Part shown: in pieces, positions 1-7,756 of the stretch
How positions within the stretch are numbered: the first letter of the stretch is position 1
How the letters are laid out: every line of letters starts with the position of its first letter
Origin: Candidatus Pelagibacter sp. HIMB1321
GTDB lineage: Bacteria > Pseudomonadota > Alphaproteobacteria > Pelagibacterales > Pelagibacteraceae
Length of the DNA: 64,000 nt
Direction: 5' to 3'
NCBI RefSeq assembly: GCF_900177485.1
Contig: NZ_LT840186.1
Coordinates: 806,001-870,000, forward strand
Program-made: the position numbers and the translations under genes
The notes under the pieces: model-generated
The model's database searches: none
Told to the model about the DNA's origin: nothing
The model's input: the letters and a program-made list of their open reading frames with translations, nothing else

Positions 1-689
1 TCTAGAAGTTTAACATGATTGTTAAATTTTAAATCATTATCAAACAGTTCATTTTTTTTTAAAGTAGCTAAATCGATCATCTTATAATAATCAAATTCTG
101 GGTGATACTGAACTGCCCAAACTTCAGATTTTTCAAACTTGAAACTTATGGATTGAAATTTGTTTATATTGTTAAAAGATAAGCAATTCGTATTATGAGG
201 TAACTTTGAAACTTCATCAAAATTAAAAGCTGGAGAATTAAAATTATTCTTTTTTTCTTTATACATAGGATGAACTTTACCTTCGTCTGTTAATTCAATT
301 TGAAGGCTTACTCCTATATTTGGTCCTTTAATTGATTTTCTTACATCTCCTTCTGCTGCTTTAACAGCGACTTGCATGCCCCAACAAATTGCAAATATTT
401 TATCTACTTTTTTAAAACACGATTTCATAAATTCCACTTGTAATTTAGTTTCATAGTCATTTTCATAGATATGCCCATTACCACCACTCCAAATTAAACC
501 ATCATATTTATCTAAATCTAATTTATTTAAATTATCTTTTATAGATGGATCAAATTGATCTAATTCTAAATTTGAGTTTAATTTTTTTAAAGAATTGTGA
601 ATACTTTGTGTATGAGTTTCAATATTATTCGATATTAATTCTAAATTATTTTCTTTTGTATTTCCCTCTACAACAAGAATTTTTTTCAC
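1..689 (-). CDS. class I glutamine amidotransferase, C-terminus cut by window edge
   Basis: Read directly from the minus strand; the frame stays open to base 1, so about 229 residues are seen and the C-terminus is missing. It starts with GTG at 689-687, which shares a base with the TAG stop of the upstream dehydrogenase (TAGTG), implying translational coupling. The nucleophile motif CWGMQ lies near residue 102 and the catalytic His motif YHPEF lies near the end of the visible part, the two hallmarks of class I glutaminase domains. It looks like a free-standing GMP-synthase-like amidotransferase; the ammonia acceptor is unknown. Its place at the end of the glycerol operon is unexplained. Family confident, substrate unknown. 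Confidence 0.8.
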   Translation of the reverse strand, partial: MKKILVVEGNTKENNLELISNNIETHTQSIHNSLKKLNSNLELDQFDPSIKDNLNKLDLDKYDGLIWSGGNGHIYENDYETKLQVEFMKSCFKKVDKIFAICWGMQVAVKAAEGDVRKSIKGPNIGVSLQIELTDEGKVHPMYKEKKNNFNSPAFNFDEVSKLPHNTNCLSFNNINKFQSISFKFEKSEVWAVQYHPEFDYYKMIDLATLKKNELFDNDLKFNNHVKLL

Positions 690-1717
690 TACCAAACAAT
701 TTTTAATTTCTTATTTTCACAAATACACTCAATCATGCCAATTAGTAATGGAAATTCTTTTTTATCAAATTCTTTTATAATTTTAGGACCAATAGCAAAT
801 GCTAAATCTGCGCCCTCAACAGTTACTTCTTTCATATAATTCTCTTTAGCATCACTAAATGTGTGACCCTGTCCTAAATAAAAACCCATCTTACTATTAC
901 GACCTCCAGCAGAACTCACATGAAGATCTCCCAATCCAGCTAAACCATAAGCTGTTTCTGGCTTACCATTAAGTTTTTTTGTCAAATTTTTCATTTCAGA
1001 AACTGCCTTGTAGACTAAGGACGCTGCTGTATTTAAATAATATTTTTTTTTAATATCGTCACTTTGCTCTTCACTACTCAAGCCCTCTGATGCACCAATT
1101 AGCATTGAATAAATATTTTTTGTTGCAGCACACACTTCAACTCCAATTAAATCATCTGAATATTCTGTTGAATAGTATTTTGTTGAGATTATAGATCCTA
1201 TTTTTTTAACAATTTCTATATCTTCATTTGCTAAAACCACACTACTATTAATTCTATTTGCCAAACCATTTGCTAAACATGGTCCTCCAACTGCGGAAAT
1301 TTTTGCTTTTTTTATATTTTTTTCCTTTAAGATTTTATTTAACTTTTCTGCTAAAGTTTCAAAATTATTATTTATTACAGCTAATCCTTTGGTTAATAAA
1401 AGTATGTTGGTTGTTTCTTTATAAAATTTTGATAACTCCTCTCCTATCCACTCTATACCTTTGGAACTTACTCCAACTACTAGCAAATCTATATTTTTTT
1501 TTAATTCATCATTAAACTCTGAAAACTTTATTACTTTAATAGATGATGGAAGTTGAGATTTTAATATTGGATGAAAATTTTTTTTTAAATTAATTTCTTC
1601 AATTACTTTATCTTCTAAAAATGAACCAACTAAATAAACTTCGTTTGAATTATCTGCACACGGTACTGCAAAAGCAGAACCCATAGCACCAGCTCCAATA
1701 ATCACAATTTTGCTCAT
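689..1717 (-). CDS. gpsA: GpsA-like NAD(P)-dependent glycerol-3-phosphate dehydrogenase
   Basis: 342 residues, normal for the family. The N-terminal Rossmann motif GAGAMGSA binds NAD(P); the conserved GGPCLA segment, the VCAATKN segment carrying the likely catalytic lysine, and the C-terminal YGLAGLGDL motif are all present. The family interconverts sn-glycerol 3-phosphate and dihydroxyacetone phosphate. It sits 3 bp after the DUF2160 gene inside the glycerol transporter operon, so here it may oxidise the product of GlpK rather than only supply lipid precursors. No recognisable membrane GlpD lies in the operon. The family is clear; direction of flux is inference, and a second housekeeping gpsA may exist elsewhere. 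Confidence 0.85.
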   Translation of the reverse strand: MSKIVIIGAGAMGSAFAVPCADNSNEVYLVGSFLEDKVIEEINLKKNFHPILKSQLPSSIKVIKFSEFNDELKKNIDLLVVGVSSKGIEWIGEELSKFYKETTNILLLTKGLAVINNNFETLAEKLNKILKEKNIKKAKISAVGGPCLANGLANRINSSVVLANEDIEIVKKIGSIISTKYYSTEYSDDLIGVEVCAATKNIYSMLIGASEGLSSEEQSDDIKKKYYLNTAASLVYKAVSEMKNLTKKLNGKPETAYGLAGLGDLHVSSAGGRNSKMGFYLGQGHTFSDAKENYMKEVTVEGADLAFAIGPKIIKEFDKKEFPLLIGMIECICENKKLKIVW

Positions 1718-1720
1718 AAA

Positions 1721-2077
1721 CTACACATACTTAAACACAAAAATTGCAAACATTGATGACAAAACTGTAGCAATCCATAGATTAAAATCAGTAAGGCCTA
1801 ACCAAGCTAAATGAATAAATGCTGCACTAAGAAGAGAAATAAATAATCTATCTCCTCTTGTAGTATTTAATGTTAATATTCCTTTTCTAGGGTTTCCACC
1901 TGGATCTTTTTTTTCCCAGAAATACATAACTGTAATACATAGAGCTATAAAAATAAAAAAACTAGCTGTAGGCCAAGTCCAAGCCATCCAAGTTATAAAG
2001 TCAAAATCAAAAAGGCTTTTTTCTTTAGGTTGACCAACTGTAGACCAACTAGATGCATATAGATTTGTAAAAATCAT
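1721..2077 (-). CDS. small DUF2160-type membrane protein of the glycerol ABC operon
   Basis: 118 residues with about three hydrophobic segments (near residues 33-52, 78-95 and 97-116) and a short soluble N-terminus. It overlaps the glpQ stop by 4 nt and is followed 3 bp later by the gpsA-like gene. A DUF2160 protein of this size and position is a known companion of rhizobial-type glycerol transporters, where it is thought to be an accessory membrane component; its role has not been established. The assignment rests on size, topology and context more than on a catalytic motif. Confidence 0.7.
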   Translation of the reverse strand: MIFTNLYASSWSTVGQPKEKSLFDFDFITWMAWTWPTASFFIFIALCITVMYFWEKKDPGGNPRKGILTLNTTRGDRLFISLLSAAFIHLAWLGLTDFNLWIATVLSSMFAIFVFKYV

Positions 2078-2874
2078 ACTCTCCCCATTGCAAATCCCTT
2101 AGCAATATAATTTCTTACAAAGTAAATTACTACAGCGCCTGGAATTATAGTTAAGCTTCCAGCTGCTGCAAGTAAACCAAGTTCATAGCCTGAAGTACTC
2201 GAGGTTCTAGTCATTATAGCAGCAATAGGTTTGGCCATTGTAGCCGTAAGAGTTTTAGCTAACAATAATTCAACCCAAGAAAACATAAAACAAAAAAACA
2301 TCGTAATACCTATTCCGGCAGCTATTGTAGGTATAAAAATTTTAAAGAAAAATTTAGGAAAAGAATAACCATCAACATATGCAGTTTCATCTAATTCTTT
2401 AGGAACTGCAGACATAAATCCTTCTAATATCCAAACCGCAAGAGGAATATTAAAAAGACAATGAGATAACGCTATAGCTATATGAGTATCAAATAAATTT
2501 ACCGATGAATAAAATTGAAAGAATGGTAAAGCAAATACAGCTGGTGGAGCCATTCTATTTGTTAAAAGCCAAAAAAATAAATGTTTATCGCCTAAGAACT
2601 TATATCTTGAAAAAGCATAAGCAGCTGGGAGTGCTGCAGATACAGAAATTAACGTATTAAACACCGTATACATTATGGAATTAACATAGCCCATATACCA
2701 AGTGCTATCTGTAAATATTGTTTTATAATTTTCTAAAGTAAAATCTTGAGGCCACAATGAATAAACATTTATAATTTCAGTCGTTGATTTAAATGACATA
2801 TTTAACAACCAATAAATAGGTAACATCAAAAAGATTATGTAAAATGTAGGTACTACCCATTTAATTTTTTTCAT
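2074..2874 (-). CDS. glpQ: glycerol ABC transporter permease GlpQ
   Basis: 266-residue inner-membrane permease of the MalG/UgpE type with six predicted membrane segments. The cytoplasmic EAA-type loop, which contacts the ATPase, is visible as ELDETAYVDGYSFPKFFFKIFIP. This is normal length for the family. It overlaps glpP by 4 nt upstream and the DUF2160 gene by 4 nt downstream. The order binding protein, two ATPases, two permeases, DUF2160 matches the rhizobial GlpSTPQV glycerol importer, which is the basis for the substrate call. Confidence 0.85.
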   Translation of the reverse strand: MKKIKWVVPTFYIIFLMLPIYWLLNMSFKSTTEIINVYSLWPQDFTLENYKTIFTDSTWYMGYVNSIMYTVFNTLISVSAALPAAYAFSRYKFLGDKHLFFWLLTNRMAPPAVFALPFFQFYSSVNLFDTHIAIALSHCLFNIPLAVWILEGFMSAVPKELDETAYVDGYSFPKFFFKIFIPTIAAGIGITMFFCFMFSWVELLLAKTLTATMAKPIAAIMTRTSSTSGYELGLLAAAGSLTIIPGAVVIYFVRNYIAKGFAMGRV

Positions 2875-3737
2875 CTCGTGCCCTCATCTTTCATCATTAT
2901 GCTATAAAAAACCCAGCATATTAAAAGCACAATTAAGAAATAGATTAATGACATAGCAGCTGCAGGTCCGAGATCAAATTGGCCCAAAGCCATTTTTACT
3001 AAATCCAATGACAAGAAATTTGTAGCATTACCTGGGCCCCCTCCTGTTAAAACAAAAGGTTCAGTATAGATCATAAAGCTATCCATAAATCTTAAAAGTA
3101 TCGCTAAAGTTAATACTTTTTTCATTTTAGGTAGTTCGATGTATCTAAAAATATCCCATCTACTAGCACCGTCTATCTCTGCTGCCTGATAATAGGCAGG
3201 TTGAATTGAGTTTAAACCTGCATAAGATAAAAGAACAACTAAAGAGGTCCAATGCCAAACATCCATAAGAATGGTTGTAAACCAAGCATCCCCACTCTGC
3301 TGAGTAAAATTATAATCGAAACCAATTGAATTTAAAGAATTTCCAAGAAAACCTATATCCGGAAGAGCAAATATATTCCACATAGCTCCAACAACGTTCC
3401 AAGGTATCAATAACGGCATTGACATTAAGATTAAACAAACAGGCACCCCCCAGCCTTTTTTTGGCATAGTCAAAGCAATTGCCACACCTAGAGGCAACTG
3501 AATTAAAAGAATTATAAAAGTAAATATAAATTGTCTTCCTAGTGAATCATGAAATCTTTCAGAATTTAAAACTTGTTTAAACCACCTTGTTCCTTCCCAT
3601 GCAAATACATTGCTTCCAAAAGTTTCTTGAAAAGAATAATTAACAACTGTCATTAAAGGAACGACTGCATTAAATGCAACAAGTACAAATACAGGGATAA
3701 CAAAGAACCAGGCTTTTTGATTAAATGTTTTATTCAT
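2871..3737 (-). CDS. glpP: glycerol ABC transporter permease GlpP
   Basis: 288 residues, MalF/UgpA-type sugar permease with an N-terminal membrane segment followed by five more. The EAA loop reads AAEIDGASRWDIFRYIELP, a good match to the ATPase-coupling consensus. Its ATG shares its last base region with the glpT stop (1-nt overlap) and its 3' end overlaps glpQ by 4 nt, so the two permeases are translationally coupled and should form the heterodimeric channel. The glycerol substrate is inferred from glpV and glpK in the same operon. Confidence 0.85.
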   Translation of the reverse strand: MNKTFNQKAWFFVIPVFVLVAFNAVVPLMTVVNYSFQETFGSNVFAWEGTRWFKQVLNSERFHDSLGRQFIFTFIILLIQLPLGVAIALTMPKKGWGVPVCLILMSMPLLIPWNVVGAMWNIFALPDIGFLGNSLNSIGFDYNFTQQSGDAWFTTILMDVWHWTSLVVLLSYAGLNSIQPAYYQAAEIDGASRWDIFRYIELPKMKKVLTLAILLRFMDSFMIYTEPFVLTGGGPGNATNFLSLDLVKMALGQFDLGPAAAMSLIYFLIVLLICWVFYSIMMKDEGTR

Positions 3738-4801
3738 TATTCAATTATCCAATTATCTCCATATGCATAAGTATATTTTTGATCAAATGTTATATGTGCG
3801 CTGTCGCTTGGTATTTCATCTGAAGCATTAGCTAAAATCTTAATACTTCCACTATCACATTCAGTATCAATTACTTTATGTCTGCCTGTATCACTAACTC
3901 TTTTAATTTTTACTTTTATGCCATCATTAGAAAATTTTATAAATTCAGGTCTTATACCTACTTCTGTTTTACTAAAATTTGTTTTTTCAATGCTGATATT
4001 ATTAGATAACAATTTGCCCTCAAAATTAATTTGACCATTTTTAATTTCACAAGGAAGTATATTCATGCCAGGTGAGCCAATAAAATGTCCAACAAAAGTA
4101 TGTTTTGGTTTTTCAAATAGTTCCACTGGGGTGCCTGTTTGAACAATTTGCCCCTCATGCATTACCACAACTTGATCTGCAAAAGTTAATGCTTCAATTT
4201 GATCGTGAGTAACGTAGATCATAGTCCGATTAATTTTTTGGTGTAACTCTTTTAATTTTGATCTTAATACCCATTTCAAATGAGGATCAATAACAGTTAA
4301 AGGCTCATCAAACATAATTACATTTACGTCTGATCTTACTAATCCTCTTCCTAAAGAAATTTTTTGTTTTCCATCTGCAGTTAATCCAGCAGCTTTATTG
4401 TTTAGAGTTGATGTAAGCTCTAACATCTCTGCAATTTCTTTTACTTTTGAATCAATTTCTGTTTTAGAAAGACCTCTATTTTTAAGTGGAAAAGCTAAAT
4501 TGTCATACACAGTCATAGTATCGTATATTACTGGAAACTGAAAAATTTGAGCAATATCTCTATCAACTGGATTTAAAGATGTTACATCTTTATTATCAAA
4601 TAAAATTTCACCTTTAGTTGGTTTTAACAAACCTGAAATAATATTTAATAAAGTTGTCTTTCCACAACCAGAAGGACCTAATAAGGCATAAGCGCCACCA
4701 TCTTTCCAATCAATATTAACCCCTTTTAATGCCCAGTCTGAATCATTATTGGGTTGTTTTAAATAGCTATGACTTAAATCTTTTAAAGTAATTTTAGCCA
4801 T
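3737..4801 (-). CDS. glpT: glycerol ABC transporter ATPase GlpT (degenerate signature motif)
   Basis: 354 residues: an ABC ATPase domain plus a C-terminal TOBE-type regulatory domain, as in MalK/UgpC. Walker A GPSGCGKTT is at 42-50, Walker B D165-E166 and the H-loop His at 199 are intact. The signature, normally LSGGQ, reads LTADGKQ at 140-146, so it cannot form a standard composite site with its partner's nucleotide. GlpS has the opposite defect (canonical LSGGQ, no H-loop His), so the pair should have one working site. The gene overlaps glpS by 8 nt. The name follows the rhizobial operon and should not be confused with the G3P antiporter GlpT. Confidence 0.82.
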   Translation of the reverse strand: MAKITLKDLSHSYLKQPNNDSDWALKGVNIDWKDGGAYALLGPSGCGKTTLLNIISGLLKPTKGEILFDNKDVTSLNPVDRDIAQIFQFPVIYDTMTVYDNLAFPLKNRGLSKTEIDSKVKEIAEMLELTSTLNNKAAGLTADGKQKISLGRGLVRSDVNVIMFDEPLTVIDPHLKWVLRSKLKELHQKINRTMIYVTHDQIEALTFADQVVVMHEGQIVQTGTPVELFEKPKHTFVGHFIGSPGMNILPCEIKNGQINFEGKLLSNNISIEKTNFSKTEVGIRPEFIKFSNDGIKVKIKRVSDTGRHKVIDTECDSGSIKILANASDEIPSDSAHITFDQKYTYAYGDNWIIE

Positions 4802-5858
4802 TGGTTACCAATCTATTATTAGAGTCAAAATATAAAAATTCATTCACATTCATAAATAACTTTGTATTCTCACCAATATTTTTTTGCTGTATACCGTTTG
4901 ATAAAGAAACCCAATTAAGTTTACCGGTGGTGAAATGAATTAAACTTTCAGAACCACTTATTTCTGAAATCAAAACTTTTCCATCAATTTCAACTGAATT
5001 ATTTCCCTCTTTATTTGTTGTAATATTATGAGGTCTGATACCTATTTTATAATCCCCATCTTTGATCTTTATATTTGATTTCCATTGAACGTTATTGTCT
5101 TTTAACTTGAACATTTCTCCACTTTTGCTCACTTCTGCAACATTTATGGGGGGGTCGCTAAATACTTTAGCTGAAGTTAAATTTTCAGGTTTCTTGTAAA
5201 CATCTAAAGTTTTTCCATATTGAATAACATTTCCTTCTAATAAAGTTGCTGTGTTTCCGCCTATCATTAATGCATCTAAAGGTTCTGTTGTTGCATATAT
5301 AACAACACAATCTCGATCTTCAAAAAGTTTAGGTAATTCCTCTCTTAATTCTTCACGAAGTTTAAAATCTAAATTAGCTAATGGTTCATCAAGCAATATT
5401 AAATCTGAGTCTTTTACTAATGCTCTCGCTAAAGCGGTCCTTTGTTGCTGTCCTCCAGATAATTCATCAGGTTTTTTATTTAGCATAGCTGATAATTTTA
5501 AAAGTTCAGCCACTTTCCCTACTCTTTGTTTAATTTCATAAGGTTTCACTCCAATAATTTTTAATGGAGAAGCTATATTTTCAAAAACTGTAAAATTAGG
5601 ATAATTAATAAATTGTTGGTAAACCATAGAGCAATTCCTTTTTTGAACTTCTTTGTCAGTAACATTTTCATCATTAAACCAAATTTCACCTGATGTAGGC
5701 TTGTCAAGACCAGCCATAATTTGCATAAGAGTTGTTTTACCCGATAGTGTAGAACCCAACAGAACATTAATGGTGTTTTTTTCTAATTTTAGATTAGTTG
5801 AATATATATGAGTTTCTATTCCTACTTTTTTTTCAACATTCTTTAATTCTAGGCTCAT
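4794..5858 (-). CDS. glpS: glycerol ABC transporter ATPase GlpS (H-loop histidine replaced)
   Basis: 354 residues with an ATPase domain and a C-terminal TOBE-type domain. Walker A GSTLSGKT is at 35-42, signature LSGGQ at 133-137 and Walker B D157-E158, all canonical. The switch region, normally YVTHDQ, reads YATTEP, placing Thr191 where the catalytic His belongs. With GlpT it should form a heterodimer that has one canonical and one degenerate ATP site. The gene begins 20 bp after a strong hairpin that follows glpV, so its expression probably depends on read-through or a weak internal start. Confidence 0.83.
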   Translation of the reverse strand: MSLELKNVEKKVGIETHIYSTNLKLEKNTINVLLGSTLSGKTTLMQIMAGLDKPTSGEIWFNDENVTDKEVQKRNCSMVYQQFINYPNFTVFENIASPLKIIGVKPYEIKQRVGKVAELLKLSAMLNKKPDELSGGQQQRTALARALVKDSDLILLDEPLANLDFKLREELREELPKLFEDRDCVVIYATTEPLDALMIGGNTATLLEGNVIQYGKTLDVYKKPENLTSAKVFSDPPINVAEVSKSGEMFKLKDNNVQWKSNIKIKDGDYKIGIRPHNITTNKEGNNSVEIDGKVLISEISGSESLIHFTTGKLNWVSLSNGIQQKNIGENTKLFMNVNEFLYFDSNNRLVTNG

Positions 5859-5874
5859 ATATTTTTGTAATTTG

Positions 5875-5908
5875 TTTTAAAAAAAAGGGGCAATAAATGC
5901 CCCTTTTT
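5875..5908 (-). terminator. intrinsic terminator / attenuator between glpV and glpS
   Basis: A perfect 10-bp stem, AAAAAGGGGC at 5882-5891 with GCCCCTTTTT at 5899-5908, and a 7-nt loop. On the minus strand the stem is followed by an unbroken U-rich tract. It lies between the glpV stop and glpS start of the same operon, so it probably lowers ATPase and permease expression relative to the binding protein. Confidence 0.8.
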
Positions 5909-5928
5909 AAATTTAGATTAACCCAAGA

Positions 5929-7647
5929 TTATTTCCAAGCGTCTTTATATGCTATGGTTTTACCTTGAGGTTTCTCATTAACTTTAGCTTTTGGCGAACC
6001 AGGCTGATTTAACCAATAAGAAGCTTCTCTTGGTTTGTTAAGTCTTGGCCCACATCCACCGTATGCGTTACTAGCTTTATCAGCTGCTTCCATACGAGAC
6101 ATAACTAAGTCCATCTCATCTGCAAGACGATCCATAGTTTCTTGTGGTGTAAATGTACCAGAGTTAACTTCTCCAATGTGCTGCCACCATAATTGTGCTA
6201 GCTTCGGATAGTCTGGAACATTGATGCCTGTTGGAGACCATACATTTCTGTTGTCTGATCTATAGAACTCAACAAGTCCACCTAGTTCAGGCGCTCTTTT
6301 AGTGAAGTGATCATGGTTAACCGTACTTTTTCTTACGAAAGTTAAACCAACATCTGCTTTTTTAAGAGATACAGTTTTTGAAACTGCAAATTGAGCGTAT
6401 AACCATGCAGCTTTTCTTCTCTCAACATCAGTAGACTTAAATAAAGTCCATGATCCAACGTCTTGATATCCAAGCTTCATACCTTCTTCCCAGTAAGGTC
6501 CTTTAGGTGATGGCCCCATTCTCCATAATGGCATACCGTTTTCATCAACTACTTTATTATTAGGATCTTTTCCTACTAAAGATGCTGTGAAAGCTGTGTA
6601 CCAGAAAATTTGCTGAGCAACATTTCCAGAAGAAAGAGATGGTAAAGACTGGTAAAAGTCCATAGCTGCTGCACCTGGAGGCGCATAAGCTCTTAACCAC
6701 TCATCCCATTTTCTAATTGCGTATACTGCAGCAGGGCCATTAGTAGCTCCACCTCTAGATACGTTAGCACCAACTGGGTTACAAGAACCTGGCTCCATTC
6801 TAATTCCCCACTCATCTACAGGCACTCCGTTAGGTAGACCTTTACTTCCTGCACCAGCCATTGATAACCATGCATCAGTCATTCTCCAACCTAAGTCAGG
6901 AGCTCTTTTACCGTAGTCCATATGACCATAAATATTAACACCATCTATCGTCTTAACATCTTCTGAAAAGAACTTAGCGATGTCTTCATAAGCAGACCAG
7001 TTTACTGGTACACCTAATTCATAACCATATTTTGCTTTAAATTGTTTTTTTATTTCAGGTCTATCAAACCAATCTTTTCTGAACCAATAAAGGTTAGCAA
7101 ATTGTTGGTCTGGTAGTTGATAAAGGTTTCCATCAGGACCTGTAGTAAATTGAAGTCCTATGAAGTCATCTAAATCCAAATATGGATTAGTAACAGCTTT
7201 ACCTTCACCTTTCATCCATTCCGTTAAATTTACAGCTTGTTGCATACGAGCGTGGGTACCAATTAAGTCTGAGTCATTAACATATGCATCGTAAATACTT
7301 ACGTTAGTTTGCATTTGTGTTTGAACGGCCATTACTACATCACCTTCTCCGATGATTTGGTGTTGTACTTTGATGCCTGTTATTTCTTCAAACGCTTTTG
7401 TAAGAGTCTTAGACTCATACACGTGAGTTGGTATCCCCTCAGATACTACTTTTAAAGTCATTCCTTTGAATGGCTTTGCAGCATCTTGAAACCACTTTAG
7501 CTCTTTCTCTCTTTCTTTAGCAGATAAAGCTGAAAGACTAAACTCACCATCAGACCATTTCTTGATTGCATTTGCAGATGCACCAGAAATAGTTACGATT
7601 GAAAGTGTAACAGCAACAGCAAGAACAGTTTTTAATGTTTTAATCAT
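5929..7647 (-). CDS. glpV: glycerol ABC transporter periplasmic binding protein GlpV
   Basis: 572 residues, long for a solute-binding protein but typical of the rhizobial GlpV family. The N-terminal signal peptide is a charged MIKTLK start, a hydrophobic core and an ASANA-like cleavage site near residue 26. The mature part is rich in aromatic residues and resembles class F extracellular binding proteins. A strong Shine-Dalgarno (GGGAGAA) precedes the ATG. The gene has its own candidate promoter after glpK and a terminator hairpin directly downstream, the pattern expected for an abundantly made binding protein. Glycerol as ligand is inferred from family and operon. Confidence 0.85.
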   Translation of the reverse strand: MIKTLKTVLAVAVTLSIVTISGASANAIKKWSDGEFSLSALSAKEREKELKWFQDAAKPFKGMTLKVVSEGIPTHVYESKTLTKAFEEITGIKVQHQIIGEGDVVMAVQTQMQTNVSIYDAYVNDSDLIGTHARMQQAVNLTEWMKGEGKAVTNPYLDLDDFIGLQFTTGPDGNLYQLPDQQFANLYWFRKDWFDRPEIKKQFKAKYGYELGVPVNWSAYEDIAKFFSEDVKTIDGVNIYGHMDYGKRAPDLGWRMTDAWLSMAGAGSKGLPNGVPVDEWGIRMEPGSCNPVGANVSRGGATNGPAAVYAIRKWDEWLRAYAPPGAAAMDFYQSLPSLSSGNVAQQIFWYTAFTASLVGKDPNNKVVDENGMPLWRMGPSPKGPYWEEGMKLGYQDVGSWTLFKSTDVERRKAAWLYAQFAVSKTVSLKKADVGLTFVRKSTVNHDHFTKRAPELGGLVEFYRSDNRNVWSPTGINVPDYPKLAQLWWQHIGEVNSGTFTPQETMDRLADEMDLVMSRMEAADKASNAYGGCGPRLNKPREASYWLNQPGSPKAKVNEKPQGKTIAYKDAWK

Positions 7648-7685
7648 TATTTCTCCCGTTAAGTTATTTTTATTTAGAAAATTAA

Positions 7686-7714
7686 AGTAAACTAAATCAA
7701 AGTATTAAAGTCAA
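7686..7714 (-). promoter_or_regulatory. candidate glpV promoter
   Basis: On the minus strand, TTGACT (7709-7714) is separated by 17 bp from TTTACT (7686-7691), about 40 bp upstream of the glpV start. The same -35/-10 pair with the same spacing lies upstream of potD. The -10 is only a fair match to TATAAT, so this is a prediction. Confidence 0.4.
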
Positions 7715-7736
7715 AAAAAAACTCGCACTTATTAAT

Positions 7737-7753
7737 TTCAATTTCAAATTGAA
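7737..7753. repeat. 17-bp perfect palindrome upstream of glpV
   Basis: The sequence TTCAATTTCAAATTGAA is an exact inverted repeat around one central base. It lies between the glpK stop and the candidate glpV -35 element, a plausible regulator site. The same half-site occurs in inverted orientation upstream of glpK (9268-9275 and 9301-9308). In DNA this A+T-rich, a few palindromes of this size are expected by chance in 64 kb. Confidence 0.3.
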
Positions 7754-7756
7754 TAT

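Noticed and set aside
1258-1515. Plus-strand open frame of 85 codons inside the gpsA-like gene
   Set aside because: Antisense shadow of a conserved coding sequence; leucine/phenylalanine-rich translation with no family features.
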